64,000 nt of DNA from Epiperipatus broadwayi (Eukaryota > Onychophora > Udeonychophora > Euonychophora > Peripatidae): NCBI GenBank assembly GCA_028023455.1, contig JAQFVV010000150.1, forward strand, positions 3,042,997-3,106,996. Reading direction: 5' to 3'. This document shows, one piece after another, positions 39,251-49,519 of this stretch (position 1 is its first letter; every line of letters begins with the position of its first letter). The notes below the pieces were generated by a model. It worked only from the letters and a program-made list of their open reading frames with translations. It did no database searches and had not been told where the DNA came from. A program made the translations under genes and the position numbers.

Positions 39251-40094
39251 GGTAACTTTTTACTGCAAAATCATGAGATAAAATAATGGTTTAGAAGCAA
39301 AATGTATTACTTTTTCATAAATTTCTAAATATAAAAATATAAATAGACCATCAGTAGTCTGAACATGTCTAATTAGAATCTTCTATTATCTAGACAAATT
39401 TACAAAATATTGTTTTGATTTATTGTTTTAATTACTACTATATAAAAGTTCTGTGACTTAGGACTTAAACTCTTTATTATATTAAATTGGAATTTAATTA
39501 AAGAATTTTGGGACAAAATATGATGAAAGTATTTATCATATTGGTGGAAATATTTCTTAAACATTATCCAAAAATTGTAATTATTTACTTGAATGTCTGT
39601 CCTAGTATAATGTTTGAGCTTAAATAAGGACATTAATAACAATGAATTTTATTTTATTCTCAGCTTCTTTACAGTGTTTCAGTATTTTGCGGAATTGTTA
39701 TCTCAACATCTGCACTAAATTTGTCTCTTCTTGTATCATTAAAATTTAAGAAAACAACAACTAATTGACCCTAAGGAAAAAATTCTATCAGCATAATCAG
39801 TTTTAAAGCCTTAAATTGTTCTGTTTCTAGGATCATTGTATCTTTTTAGTTTGATACTTTATGATAAGTTTCAGAAAAATTTCACTTAATTTTAAAAGAA
39901 AAAAGAAGCAAATCTTTTCCAGATGCTAGAATATTAATTTTGCAACAACTTCAAGAAATTGGAGGAACATTTGGAATTTAAATTAAATTGATTAATAATA
40001 TTAGTCACTGATTCGACATTTTGATAAATGTAAGCAGGAACATTAGAGATGGAAATTAGGCATTATTTTTACTGCTTCTCTCACAGCTATAGCT

Positions 40095-41690
40095 TAACTT
40101 ATTTTCAAGTAATGGACTTATCCAGATTATTTATCTTGATTGGATTTATCATTAATTACTGTAATCCAATGAATATATTTATAAATAAAATATAACCAAT
40201 GACAAAAACAGGCCGATAAATGAGGATGCTCAGTGAAATCCAATTGCTCTGATTAAGGAAAATATTAAATTGGCAATCCATTTAGAGGTTGAGTCAGGAA
40301 ACAATGAATATTACACTAGCTGTTTAATATTTGATTGCTAATGTATTGAGGCACATTCACAATCAAATCAAAAGCTTCTAGATTCTAACCCTGCCAAGTG
40401 TCTCCATATCTGGACATGAGGCAAGCTGTCATAGTAGAACTAGAAGTGTTAGATACACCCCTTTTTCTCAGTGATGAAAGTTTATTCATAAAAAAAACAG
40501 ATACCAATACAGTTAGAAAAAGGTTTACAAGGGAGTGATTATATGATAAATTGAAATTTCAAAAGCAAAATGGTAAGAGGGGAAGGATACATGTGAAAAG
40601 GGAATGGGAAGTGGAAAGGGGAAATGGTGCATAGTCCAGGCCAGTCCAAGATGCATGTCTTCATTGAGCAAGCACTGCATGGGTCACAAACATTTGAATG
40701 ATTGAGTCCTATGACAGAGGCTGAGAGGTTGGGAGTTGGAGGATTGCCCAAGTGTCTGTGAGGAGTGGAGGTGGAGCTGTTAGACACACCCTTACTTCAA
40801 TAGTTTCTAGTAACTAGATATTATACATAGCCCACAGTATTAGGAAAAGTTTATATGAGATTTATATTTATATATTGAATTATTTTCCTTATCTAATTTG
40901 AGTATTGAATGTCTTTAAAAAAACTTAACTTTATTTAAATACTCAAAATACATTTACATGTTAGTAATAGCAAACAAGTTAGTATATGCACAGCATTTCG
41001 AGAGATATTATTCTTCCCTCTTCTTAAGATGTTTCTGGTCTGACCAGTGACAGTACTAGCATGGAGGAATCAAACTTGAAACCTTATATTCTTGAGTATT
41101 AAATTTTAAAGTAATGCTCTAACCAACTGAGCTATCCTACCAAAGGCAACCATCAATAAAAATTTCATATACTTGTCTATGAGGTTCCTCCTGATTTCTC
41201 CACTTGTTTAAGAGCAAAGTTGATTAGTGGTTTCATACTTTATGTATAGTCACACTAGGTTGCCTTATGGGATTGTTTTATAGGATGGCTCAGTTGGTTA
41301 GAGCATTACTTAAAATTTAATATTCAAGAATCTAAGGGTCCAGATTTGATCCCCATGCTAGTACTGTCACTGGTCAGGCCAGCAACACCTGAAGATGAGG
41401 GGAGAATTATACCACTCAAAACATTGTGCATATACTAACCTGTGGGCTATTAAGTTGAAGGTATTTGAAATATTTCAAAAATGTTAAATTTTTCTAAAGG
41501 CATTCAATAGTCATATTAGATGATGAAAATAGTCCCAAATAAAACAACAGCATCACAAACCTTCAGGAAAACATCAGGTATATCAGATGTTTATGTAAAT
41601 ATATATTGTATATAAATTATTTAAAAATATTTAATCATATTGTGTAGATATATGTCCATTATGATCACATATAAACACAATATATTGGTG
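40095..41690 (+). mobile_element. LTR-retrotransposon direct repeat, left copy, with insertions
   Basis: Sequence blocks recur in the same order in the right copy (42,475-43,585). They are AATGGACTTATC, GATGCTCA, TCCATTTA followed by an AACAATG block, CATTCACAATCAAA, AGAAGTGTTAGA and, at the end, ATATTTAATCATATTGTGTA with ATATAAACACAATAT. The left copy is longer because of inserts. One is a stretch of about 330 bp at 40,450-40,780 bounded by TGTTAGATACACC and TGTTAGACACACC. Another is the SINE pair at 40,978-41,447. The two copies are either LTRs or the 3' end plus LTR of tandemly arranged copies. Confidence 0.55.
40978..41447. mobile_element. Inverted pair of tRNA-derived SINEs
   Basis: The right copy (about 41,281-41,447, plus) has an A box GGCTCAGTTGGTTAGAGCA, a B box GGTCCAGATTTGATCCCC and a body with GTACTGTCACTGGTCAGGCC and ATTGTGCATATACTAAC. 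The left copy (about 40,978-41,145) is the same in reverse: TTAGTATATGCACAGCATTT, then GACCAGTGACAGTACTAGCA, and TGCTCTAACCAACTGAGC. The spacer is about 135 bp. Arms have roughly 80-85 percent identity by eye. The parent tRNA is not decided, and the family differs from the SINE at 5.3 kb. Confidence 0.8.
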
Positions 41691-41699
41691 AAATCAACA

Positions 41700-42100
41700 G
41701 AATAGGGCAAGCTTTTATCAATAGTTATTGATGTATACTCCAAGTGGATGTGGATGCTGGAAATACCATCACTCTACAGTATCCATTTAGGTTCTAGAAG
41801 GCTATTTACAACTTATGGTCTGCCTAAAACTATAGTACCAAGAAATGGTACAACTTTTACACCAGGATTATTCAGTTAATGTTGTGCCCACAATAGCATT
41901 CAGCCCTGAGAGCAATGATTAGGCTGTGAGAGTGGTAATGCTTAGAATATACCACAGGGAACTGGGATATATGTACTGCAAGAATATTAGTGCAACATTC
42001 TATATCAAGTATAGTTACAGCTAAGCTGAACTGACATTCAATAGGGCTCTGAACCTGTCAATTCTTAGGTCTTATGAGCCTAATGAAAAATGAAAGTGAA
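41700..42100 (+). pseudogene. Ty3/Gypsy integrase core remnant
   Basis: A short stretch translates to the integrase signature around the first catalytic Asp (VIDVYSKWMWMLEIP) and continues with LFTTYGLPKTIVPRNGTTFT, the region of the second catalytic Asp, here replaced (SDNGT reads PRNGT). Stops follow. No reverse transcriptase or gag is next to it, so the element was internally deleted. It lies exactly between the two direct repeats of this locus. Confidence 0.8.
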
Positions 42101-42474
42101 AATACTTTAATACAGATAGATACTCAAATCTTATGTCATATATATGATAGAATTACCAAATGGATTTGAGCAGTTCTAATTAAGACAAAATTGTAAACAG
42201 TGGTTATTCTAACCTTAGATGGATAAAAATACCACCACAGAAATGAGATATGGCTGAACTATGGATCACTAACCAACATTAATGAGTCTACATAAAGTCA
42301 CCAAACCTGATGAAGACACCATACTTACAAATGAAGTTACTGAAAATGATGATAATGTAATCAAATTTAAAGAAGCCAGTAAGTGACAAAGATGTCCACC
42401 CATATAATATCAGTGACTATAATTTTCATGCCTAATTTTATTCAGGGGAAGAAAATGTTATAGATCAACATACC

Positions 42475-43585
42475 TTCGAATAATGGACTTATCTTGATTA
42501 CATTCTTATCTTGATCAGATTCAGCATTTATTGTCCCAAACCAAAGAATATATATATATATATATATATATAAACAAAACATACGCTTGATCGGTGTTTT
42601 TGGTAGGACGCCATCTGTGGACATAAATACAAGCGTTAGCAAGTTTTTTAACTTGCATTTTTGTTTATCATAAATTTACCTTTGAGGTCTTTCTTGCAAT
42701 GATATAGATTGCAGAGGCTTCTACTATGTGGTGATGCTGAACTGAGATCAGACCCATATAGCTATCTGGTTTGCTATGCTGAGTTTGAAGACATTACGTG
42801 TCTAAAAAATTCACGCTTGCAAGCTGAATAGAAATTGTTTCATAAACGCTCAGAGTTTGTATTTAGATCTAGTTTCTTTATTCCTGTCTTTCATTGATGA
42901 TAGCAAATAGCTTGAAATCATGATCTGAAAGTGGAATTATAGTTAGAGATAGTGAATGCTACTCTGACGTTTATGTAAACAAAACATACGCTTGATCAGT
43001 GTTTTTGGTAGGACGCCATCTGTGGACATAAATACAAGCGTTAGCAAGTTTTTTAACTTGCATTTTTGTTTATCATATATATATAAAACCATTAGGTGAA
43101 GATGCTCAAGAATCTAATTTTTTTTCATTAAGAAAGGGACCTAACTAAAAATTGACAGTCCATTTACAGGAAGACTTAGATAACAATGGATTTTATACTG
43201 GTTGTCTCATACTTTAGTGCAAAAGAAATGAAAAACATTCACAATCAAAACAGAAACTGCTAGATATTTTAATCTGACACAAAGCAAGCTACCACAATAC
43301 AGCTGAAATGTTATAGTACTAGAACATGATGTGAGATGTCACCTTATATCTGAGAAATGTTAAATATATCTGAGAAGTGTTAGACACATCTGGAAGAACA
43401 TCTGCATTGTCTTGCTTTAATAATTGTATGGCAACTAAGATTCTACCTAGCTCATGATATCAGATGAATAGTATATCAGATGTTTAGGTTAATATTTTTG
43501 GCATAGAAGTTTTTAATAAAATATTTAATCATATTGTGTATGTCTGTGTTTATTTCAATTGCATATAAACACAATATCCACATTT
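42475..43585 (+). mobile_element. LTR-retrotransposon direct repeat, right copy
   Basis: This is the partner of the 40,095-41,690 copy. Without the 507-bp insertion at 42,571-43,077 it is about 600 bp. TGTTAGACACATCTGG at about 43,379 is a possible LTR start and ATATAAACACAATAT near 43,563-43,577 a possible LTR end. I cannot confirm the boundaries because no target-site duplication is evident. Confidence 0.5.
42571..43077. mobile_element. 507-bp element with 102-bp terminal direct repeats
   Basis: Repeats 42,571-42,672 and 42,976-43,077 differ at one base that I can see (TGATCGGTG versus TGATCAGTG). Each begins TAAACAAAAC and ends TTTTGTTTATCATA, so each has short inverted ends. Each also contains the hairpin GCAAGTTTTTTAACTTGC. 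The middle is 303 bp. It is inserted in a TA run inside the right LTR-like repeat. It resembles a terminal-repeat miniature element, but I see no primer-binding site. CTGAACTGAGATCAGACCC in the middle (about 42,736) resembles CTGAACTGAGTTCAGACTC at 51,147 in the hammerhead element. Confidence 0.8.
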
Positions 43586-43589
43586 GGAT

Positions 43590-44460
43590 TTAAATATACT
43601 AGAAGAAGATATAATTATTATATGGTGCTTATTGACTCAGACTATATGATTAATCTAATAAAAAGATAATCAAATGGTTAACATTTAATAGGTCATGTGA
43701 TATTTGAGCACCAGTGACTGAGCTGGCTTATAATCCATGGTTCTTTACTTCTTGAGTCTATCCCTGTATTCTTGCACTGAGAAATGCAGGGCATTAATTT
43801 AATAAATAGGATTTCTACAAAATAGAAACAAGTTTACACTTTGTAATTAATTACTAATAGCTAATGGAATGACTATAACACAATCACCCACAATTCATAG
43901 CTTCTATGCTATAAATATCTTGCTAAGATTATTATTGTAGATGAAAACATAATGAATGAATTTAGGTGGACTGATTTTTGGCAGATATAATTTAATATTC
44001 GTTTTTAATAAATATATTTTCTTAGTGCTTATTTAAAAATATCAGATTTTGAAATTGAATAGTAAAATAATGTAAAGAAACTTCTGACTACACCATCACA
44101 TATGCAGGACGTATATTTGAATTAATTGGAAGAAACTGAAAGTAAAATACGTTGATGAGAAGAAAAATAGTATCACCATTAAATATATTAAAAGGCTATG
44201 GAAATGTAATGAAAATGTTTTTTTTAAAAACGGGCAATAAATAACCAATTGAAATCTTAAACTGGATTCATTGAAATTTTAATGTGGAATGACGTCATGT
44301 GTAATATGACTAACTGAATCTAATCAGAAACTTTGCTAAAGTGATACCGAGAAAAACAGAAAAATTGCATTTAAACTAGAATACACTTCCATTTTGCAAT
44401 TGCATAGTTAAGTATTGAAAATAAATGATTATCTCTTATAAAAACATCTCGATCTGAAAA
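43590..44460. other. AT-rich non-coding DNA
   Basis: No gene is recognised. A 24-bp stretch near 44,248 (CAATTGAAATCTTAAACTGG) resembles part of the nearby LINE coding sequence at about 45,537 and may be a fragment of another copy. Confidence 0.45.
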
Positions 44461-44462
44461 AT

Positions 44463-45720
44463 TGTACTAACAGCATATTATTTATATAAAATTTTTACCA
44501 AGATAATTACAACTCGTCTACAGAGAACCTTGGATTTTCACCAACCAAGAGAACAAGCTGGATTTAAAAGTGGTTTTAGTACAGTAGATCATATTCAAGT
44601 ATTAAGAGAAGTTATAGAAAGGACAAATGAATATGAGTTGTCATTATGTTTTGGATTTGTAGATTATGAAAAGGCATTTGATTCTATAAACATTTCTTCA
44701 GTGATTAAAGCATTGGATCATCAAGGTATAGATCCAGGATATTGTCATATTTTAAAGAATATTTATAAAAATGCAACAGCAACAATTAGATTACATAATG
44801 ATACTGGGAAAGTCAACATTGAGAAAGGTGTAAGACAAGGTGACTCCATATCTCCAAAACTTTTTACAGCAGTGCTGCAAGAAGTATTTTGTGGATTAAA
44901 ATGGGAAACTAAAGGAGTGAAAGTAAATGGAGATTATTTAAGTCATTTAGATTTCGCAGATGATGTAGTTGTTTTTGCAAATAATGCTTCCGAGCTGCAG
45001 GAAATGTTGCAGGAGTTATCAGATGAAAGTAGGAAAGTAGGACTAAAGATAAATGTTAAAAAGACTAAAGTAATGTTTAATCGATTTGCTCAAAATATGA
45101 AAATAAAGACTGATTATGATGAATTAGAAGAAGTTAAGAGTTACAAATACCTTGGTCAGATTATTAATATAGATGGAAACATAATAGAGGAAATTAATCA
45201 TAGAATTAAACTTGGTTGGAGTGCTTTTGGTAGAAATAACTTGATATTAAAAGGAAATATGCCTATGTGTTTGAAAAGAAAGGTTTTTAACAAATGTGTT
45301 TTACCAGTTCTTACTTATGGATCTGAGACTTGGACACTTAATAGAAGATCAATACAGAGACTTCAGACCACTCAAAGGAGTATGGAGAGATGTATGTTGG
45401 GAGTAACAAGAAGAGATCGAAAACGCAATGTATGGGTAAGAGAACAAATAGGTGTTACTGACCTCATTGAAAAAATTAAAAAATTGAAGTGGAGTTGGGC
45501 TGGACATATTGCTAGAAAAGATGATAATAGATGGACAATTGAAATTTTAAACTGGATTCCAAGAGATTGTAAAAGACCCAGAAGGAGACCACATGTAAGA
45601 TGAATGGATGAAATAAGAAAATGTGTAGGGGTGATGTGGAGAAGAGAAGCTAAAGATCGGAGAAGATGGATTAAATTTGGAGAGACCTTTATCCTGCAGT
45701 GGATTGATAATGGTTGATAA
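44463..45720 (+). pseudogene. RTE-like LINE reverse transcriptase, 5'-truncated
   Basis: The reading frame is open from about 44,463 (before the first Met at 44,530) to a TGA at 45,601-45,603. It continues in the same frame to about 45,718 with WRREAKDRRRW, a typical C terminus of RTE-type LINEs. The premature TGA stands where relatives have Trp. Reverse transcriptase motifs in order are QAGFKSGFSTVDHI, FVDYEKAFDSI (motif A, first catalytic Asp), GVRQGDSISPKLF, HLDFADDVVVF (FADD box with the two catalytic Asp), GLKINVKKTKVMF, KYLGQIIN, TYGSETWTL and AGHIARKDD. The endonuclease is missing, as in most truncated LINE copies. Apart from the late stop the frame is intact, so it is the youngest LINE here. 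Confidence 0.95.
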
Positions 45721-45740
45721 TGATGATGATGATGATTATC
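45715..45740 (+). repeat. (GAT)n tail of the LINE
   Basis: The LINE coding end is followed almost directly by TGATAATGATGATGATGATG. A short tandem-repeat tail in place of poly(A) is a known feature of RTE-type elements, so this marks the 3' end of the insertion. Confidence 0.8.
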
Positions 45741-45744
45741 ATTA

Positions 45745-46345
45745 TTTTATCTAACTGTTGTTTTTTTTAATAAAAGAATGTTTTATTTTCAAAATTGTGT
45801 AAGAAATAATGCGAGAATGAAACAAATGAAATTATCGTCTAATTAATCTGCTTTTTTAATATTAATTAGTAACATTTAATCAAATTAATTCTAAAGGCTG
45901 CTATTATTGCTGTTGTTTTTTTAAATCTGAGGATTAAGTTTATCATTTTTTATCATAAAAATAATAATAATTAGAAACAAAATAAAATAAAAATGTTCGC
46001 ATTATTATTTTAATGCTTTATATTTGTTATTATGTTTTGATTTTATTAATAAATATTTTTTATATTAAAAATTAAGTTTTTAGTATAGTATCTTTTGTTG
46101 ATTTTAGACAGTTTAAATCTTAATTTATTCCCTGCGCAAATAGAATATTATTTAACAAACTTCTTACACTTTATGTAAGAATTTTAAATAATCAAAACTT
46201 GCTGTGATCAGATTAATAAAAAAATAAAACATTGTGCGTGCGCGCGTTTAACTAAATTTTATTAAAAAATAACAAAAAAATAATACTTATTTTATAACTG
46301 AAACACACAGACTTTATTATTTACCTGTGTCTATATATGTAATAT
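45745..46345. other. AT-rich non-coding DNA
   Basis: Nothing recognised. Confidence 0.5.
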
Positions 46346-46350
46346 ATAGG

Positions 46351-46578
46351 ATATATGAGCACAGACTTTTACATGCTCACCACTCTCCACACTATCTCAT
46401 AACCCGATACACTTGAACACATATATGTTGAAAAGATAAATAATCACCAATATATGGTTTAGCATGAAATACGTATATTAGTGATTATTTATCTTTTTAA
46501 CATATATGTGTTCAAGTGTATCAGTGTTATGAGATAGTGTGGAGAGTGGTGAGTCATGTAAAAGTCTGTGTTCATATA
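46351..46578. mobile_element. Family-1 palindrome with ribozyme remnant in the loop
   Basis: The left arm (46,351-46,450) and right arm (46,477-46,578) are complementary over about 100 bp with few mismatches. Paired blocks are CACCACTCTCCACACTATCT with AGATAGTGTGGAGAGTGGTG, and ACACTTGAACACATATATGT with ACATATATGTGTTCAAGTGT. The apex holds the family-1 hammerhead lacking its CUGAUGA side. High arm identity suggests a recent origin or maintenance. Confidence 0.88.
46441..46489 (+). ncRNA. Hammerhead remnant lacking the CUGAUGA box
   Basis: What is left is GGUUUAGCAU (3' side of stem II), GAAA (46,466-46,469), the minimal stem III UA-CG-UA and the triplet AUA ending at 46,477. Stem I is extended: AAUAAUCAC pairs with GUGAUUAUU. 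About ten bases covering UGAUGAGUGC, seen at 1,676-1,685, are deleted. It cannot be an active hammerhead. Confidence 0.75.
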
Positions 46579-47144
46579 CCCTAAATATTAAATACTTATT
46601 TTATTTGATTACAATTATTATATAAATGTTACAGACTTTTCCAACGCAGGAAAAAGCAGTTACTTCCAAACCTAGTAAATAATCTAAAAATAGATAATTT
46701 AAGCTTTCTGGGATAACGCGGGAAAAGTAATAATTATGAAACATTAAATATCTCCTGGATGATAATCTAAAATTAGACACTTTAATAAGGATTTCTGGGA
46801 TCGATTACAAAATTTATGAATGATAATAATTTGGAAACATAGAAACGCTCCAAGAACACGAGGACTTGGACAAGCTTCAATACCCAGCTACATCCTGGCT
46901 GAAGATAAATAAGAGTTTTAGGGACTTGTTGCAGGGCGCTTTAGTCTAAATTAATTTAAAGTAAGCCTTCCGTTGAAACTGTTAGTACAAATGATATGTA
47001 CTAAATTATAAACAAAATTGTATATTTACTTTGTATGTTTCTGCTAATAATAATGTCGTGGTCTCTTTATTTAATTAAGCTATGTTCGTTCATATTCTCA
47101 TTTAAGCCCATGACTGAAATAATTTGAGAATTTTGACACAACAA

Positions 47145-48770
47145 ATTAATTGGTGCAGTTACAAACCAGTGAAACTGCAGAGCATTAATTCTAAATTAGC
47201 AGATAGGGGAGTATAAAATTGAAGTTAAATTTTAGAAAATAAGGTAAATTAGTCATTAATCATCAAATAGCAGGGTAACAACACAGTTTGGAATCGAGGA
47301 ATTTGATATTAATAATCTCTCTGAGTGGATTATCTATATTCAGAGAGTAGATAGGTATTTTATTGTAAATGATAAAAATAATGTTACAAAAATTGTCACA
47401 TTACTTCTTTTCAGTGGCTCAAAACTAATTGAAATAGAAAATTGCCTTTGTGAACCCACAAATGCTGTAAGTTTATAATATGCAGAGTTTCTTAAATACT
47501 TGACTAAATATTTTAGCTCTGAACCCTCTAAACATATTCAACTTCATTTATGAGATAGACACCAAGTGATGTAGCAAAAATGTAGAGATTATGATGCTGC
47601 TTTATCAGACTTGGCAAAAACTTGTGCTTATGAAGATTATTTGGAGGAAGTCTTGGTGAATGAACAATGGTGATAGCAATTACTGGCATTTCTGACCTGT
47701 CTTATGTAGATACCATCAAAAGAGGAACTGCTCATGAGTTGGTTTTAAGTCAGGTGGACCAATCTAATATGAAAGATACTAAACAAATAACAATTTTAGA
47801 AGTAAATAAGCTTAAACATCAACAAAAAGTTAAAATAGAATGCTACCAATGTGGAAACCAGAGCATGTAATTTGTGCTTGCCCATATAAAAATGTGAAAT
47901 CATGAAAGTGTGGCAAACTAAAAACATTGTTGCATATAAGAACATTTCTGAGAATAAACCCTAAACAACATGAGTGAAATTTTGAAATAAATAAGGCTAA
48001 TACAAATAATTCCCAGAAAATGATGTTGACTGTGAAAATAAGCAACGAATTGTTAGCAGTGGAAATAGATAGTGGACCTGGAATATTCTTCATATCTCAG
48101 GGAATTGGGTTAGAATAAGCAAAAAAAATGAAAGAGTGCTCTAAACTAGCTATGATGCAAGTGGAAAGGTCATTGCCATTATCAGTGTAGTTAGAGTAAT
48201 GGTTGCTTATTTGTCATAAAAGAAATCTAAAGCCTACATTAGGTAGAGAATGGTTTATTCTTTTAAGTAAAAAGGTTTGCATGATTAACAAAATTAATAT
48301 TGAGAGAAAAATGCAAACCAAATTCCTAGATTGATTAACATAATCAATACTGAACCAATTGATATAAGGCTTTGGGAAGATATAAGACCTGTCTATTGTA
48401 AACTGTGAAAAATACCATTTGCACAAAAAGCAAAAGTTAAAGACATTTATTAAAGAAGGGGTATTGATGCCTGTTGAAAATTCAGAATGGGCTATTGCCA
48501 TAGTTATCATTACAAAGCCTATTGGACCAATTCATATTTGTGGGATATATAGAGTAACTGCAAACAAGGGCATAGATAAAAGCCCATACCCTGTCATAAA
48601 TGTAAAAAAAAATGCTAGCTAATTTAGGTGGAGCAAAATTTTTTTCAAAGCTCGACTTGAACATTGCTTTTCATCTGATACCCATATATGAAAAAACTGC
48701 AATTTTGCTGAGGATTACAACTAATAAAGGCTTATTTAAAAGAATCTGTTTTGTTTGTGATTCTTTTGAT
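47145..48770 (+). pseudogene. Decayed Ty3/Gypsy gag-pol remnant
   Basis: Several frames in order on the plus strand match a Gypsy element. Gag capsid lies at about 47,295-47,680 (LSEWIIYIQRVDRYF, later YEDYLEEVLVNEQ). A zinc knuckle starts at about 47,831 with CYQCGN. A protease-like motif EIDSGPG is at about 48,065, with DSG where most Gypsy elements have DTG. Reverse transcriptase N-terminal half is at about 48,430-48,760: IKEGVLMPVENSEWA, then ICGIYRVT, then FSKLDLNIAF with the first catalytic Asp. Many stops and frameshifts break it, and it ends abruptly near 48,760 before the DD box. A possible 5' LTR of about 164 bp (TGTTAGTACA at 46,980 to CACAACA at 47,143) precedes TTGGTGCAGTTAC. This last point is tentative. 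Confidence 0.88.
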
Positions 48771-48829
48771 CTGTAAGTCGATTAATTAACACCCAGAATG
48801 CCAGTGTTCAAAGGGTAAGGCTTTACAGC

Positions 48830-49045
48830 TGAGTGTGGTGGAGTTGGTTGGACAGCTTCATATTCTTCTCAAATCAATCGACAACTTTACACTTCTTTCG
48901 GTTGGAAGAGAATCGACTCTCTCGATTGATATATTAGTCAAAATACCAAACAATTCTTTTCATTTATAAGCAAATACAGACATCTGAGGTGGAGTTTGTT
49001 GGACAGCTTTGACTTTTTTTGTTGTAAATCAATCAACAGCACCCC
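48830..49045. repeat. Diverged direct repeat, period about 147 bp
   Basis: GTGGTGGAGTTGGTTGGACA near 48,836 and GAGGTGGAGTTTGTTGGACA near 48,983 are each followed about 30-40 bp later by AATCAATCGACAAC or AATCAATCAACAGC. The period is close to that of the adjacent poly(A)-rich array, so the two may belong together. Confidence 0.6.
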
Positions 49046-49099
49046 CCCCCACATTTTTAATAAATTCAAAAAGAAAATGCCGATTCTAATTTTAAATAA

Positions 49100-49515
49100 C
49101 AGCAAAAAAAAAAAGTACATCTGTTTAAAAAAAACAGTATATTAAAAGGCAAAAAAAAAAAAAAGTCGTATGTAAAGCAAATTGTGTATATTTGAGATAT
49201 TCCAAAAAAAAAAAAGTTAAAACTGTCCCTTATACTTTGAAATGTATCGAATCCAAACCAAAAAAAAAAAAAGATGTCTGTAAAAAAGAAACAGTAGATT
49301 TAGAATGGAAATCCAAAAAAAAAAAAAAAAGGCGTATGTCAAAAATTATGTACTTTTGAGATCCAAAAAAAAAGGGTCAAAGTTTCCATTATAGTTTTAA
49401 ATTTATCAAATAAAAACAAAAAAAAAAATTATGTCCAAAAAACAACAGCAATATATTAAAAAGAAAAAAATTACAGCCGTATATCAAAATACAATATATT
49501 AGAGAAAGAAAAAAA
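49100..49515. repeat. Tandem array with internal poly(A) blocks, period about 155 bp
   Basis: Three diverged units start near 49,106, 49,260 and 49,419. Each has an A run, then a GTCTGT or GTCC block, AACAGTA or AGCAATA, a second A run followed by CGTATGT, then ATGTACTTTTGAGAT or similar, a third A run, and a block like TTCCATTATAGTTTTAAATT. About eight A runs of 9-16 bases are regularly placed. There is no coding potential. Confidence 0.75.
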
Positions 49516-49519
49516 ATCT

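Larger units (their letters stand above)
37575..40090. other. AT-rich non-coding DNA with TA arrays
   Basis: No gene is recognised. It holds the TA array at 38,155, a degenerate family-3 fragment at about 38,578-38,640 (AGTAGGGATCTCTGCA) and the double palindrome at 39,149-39,250. Confidence 0.5.

Noticed and set aside
41068-41143. Possible tRNA gene on the minus strand, and its partner at 41,284 on the plus strand
   Set aside because: Both carry the same SINE body after the tRNA-like part, and their B boxes are mutated.
41386-41425. CCTGAAGATGAGGGG and CACTCAAAAC in the SINE body as a possible hammerhead
   Set aside because: The core would read CUGAAGA and CAAAAC, breaking invariant positions, and stem II does not pair.
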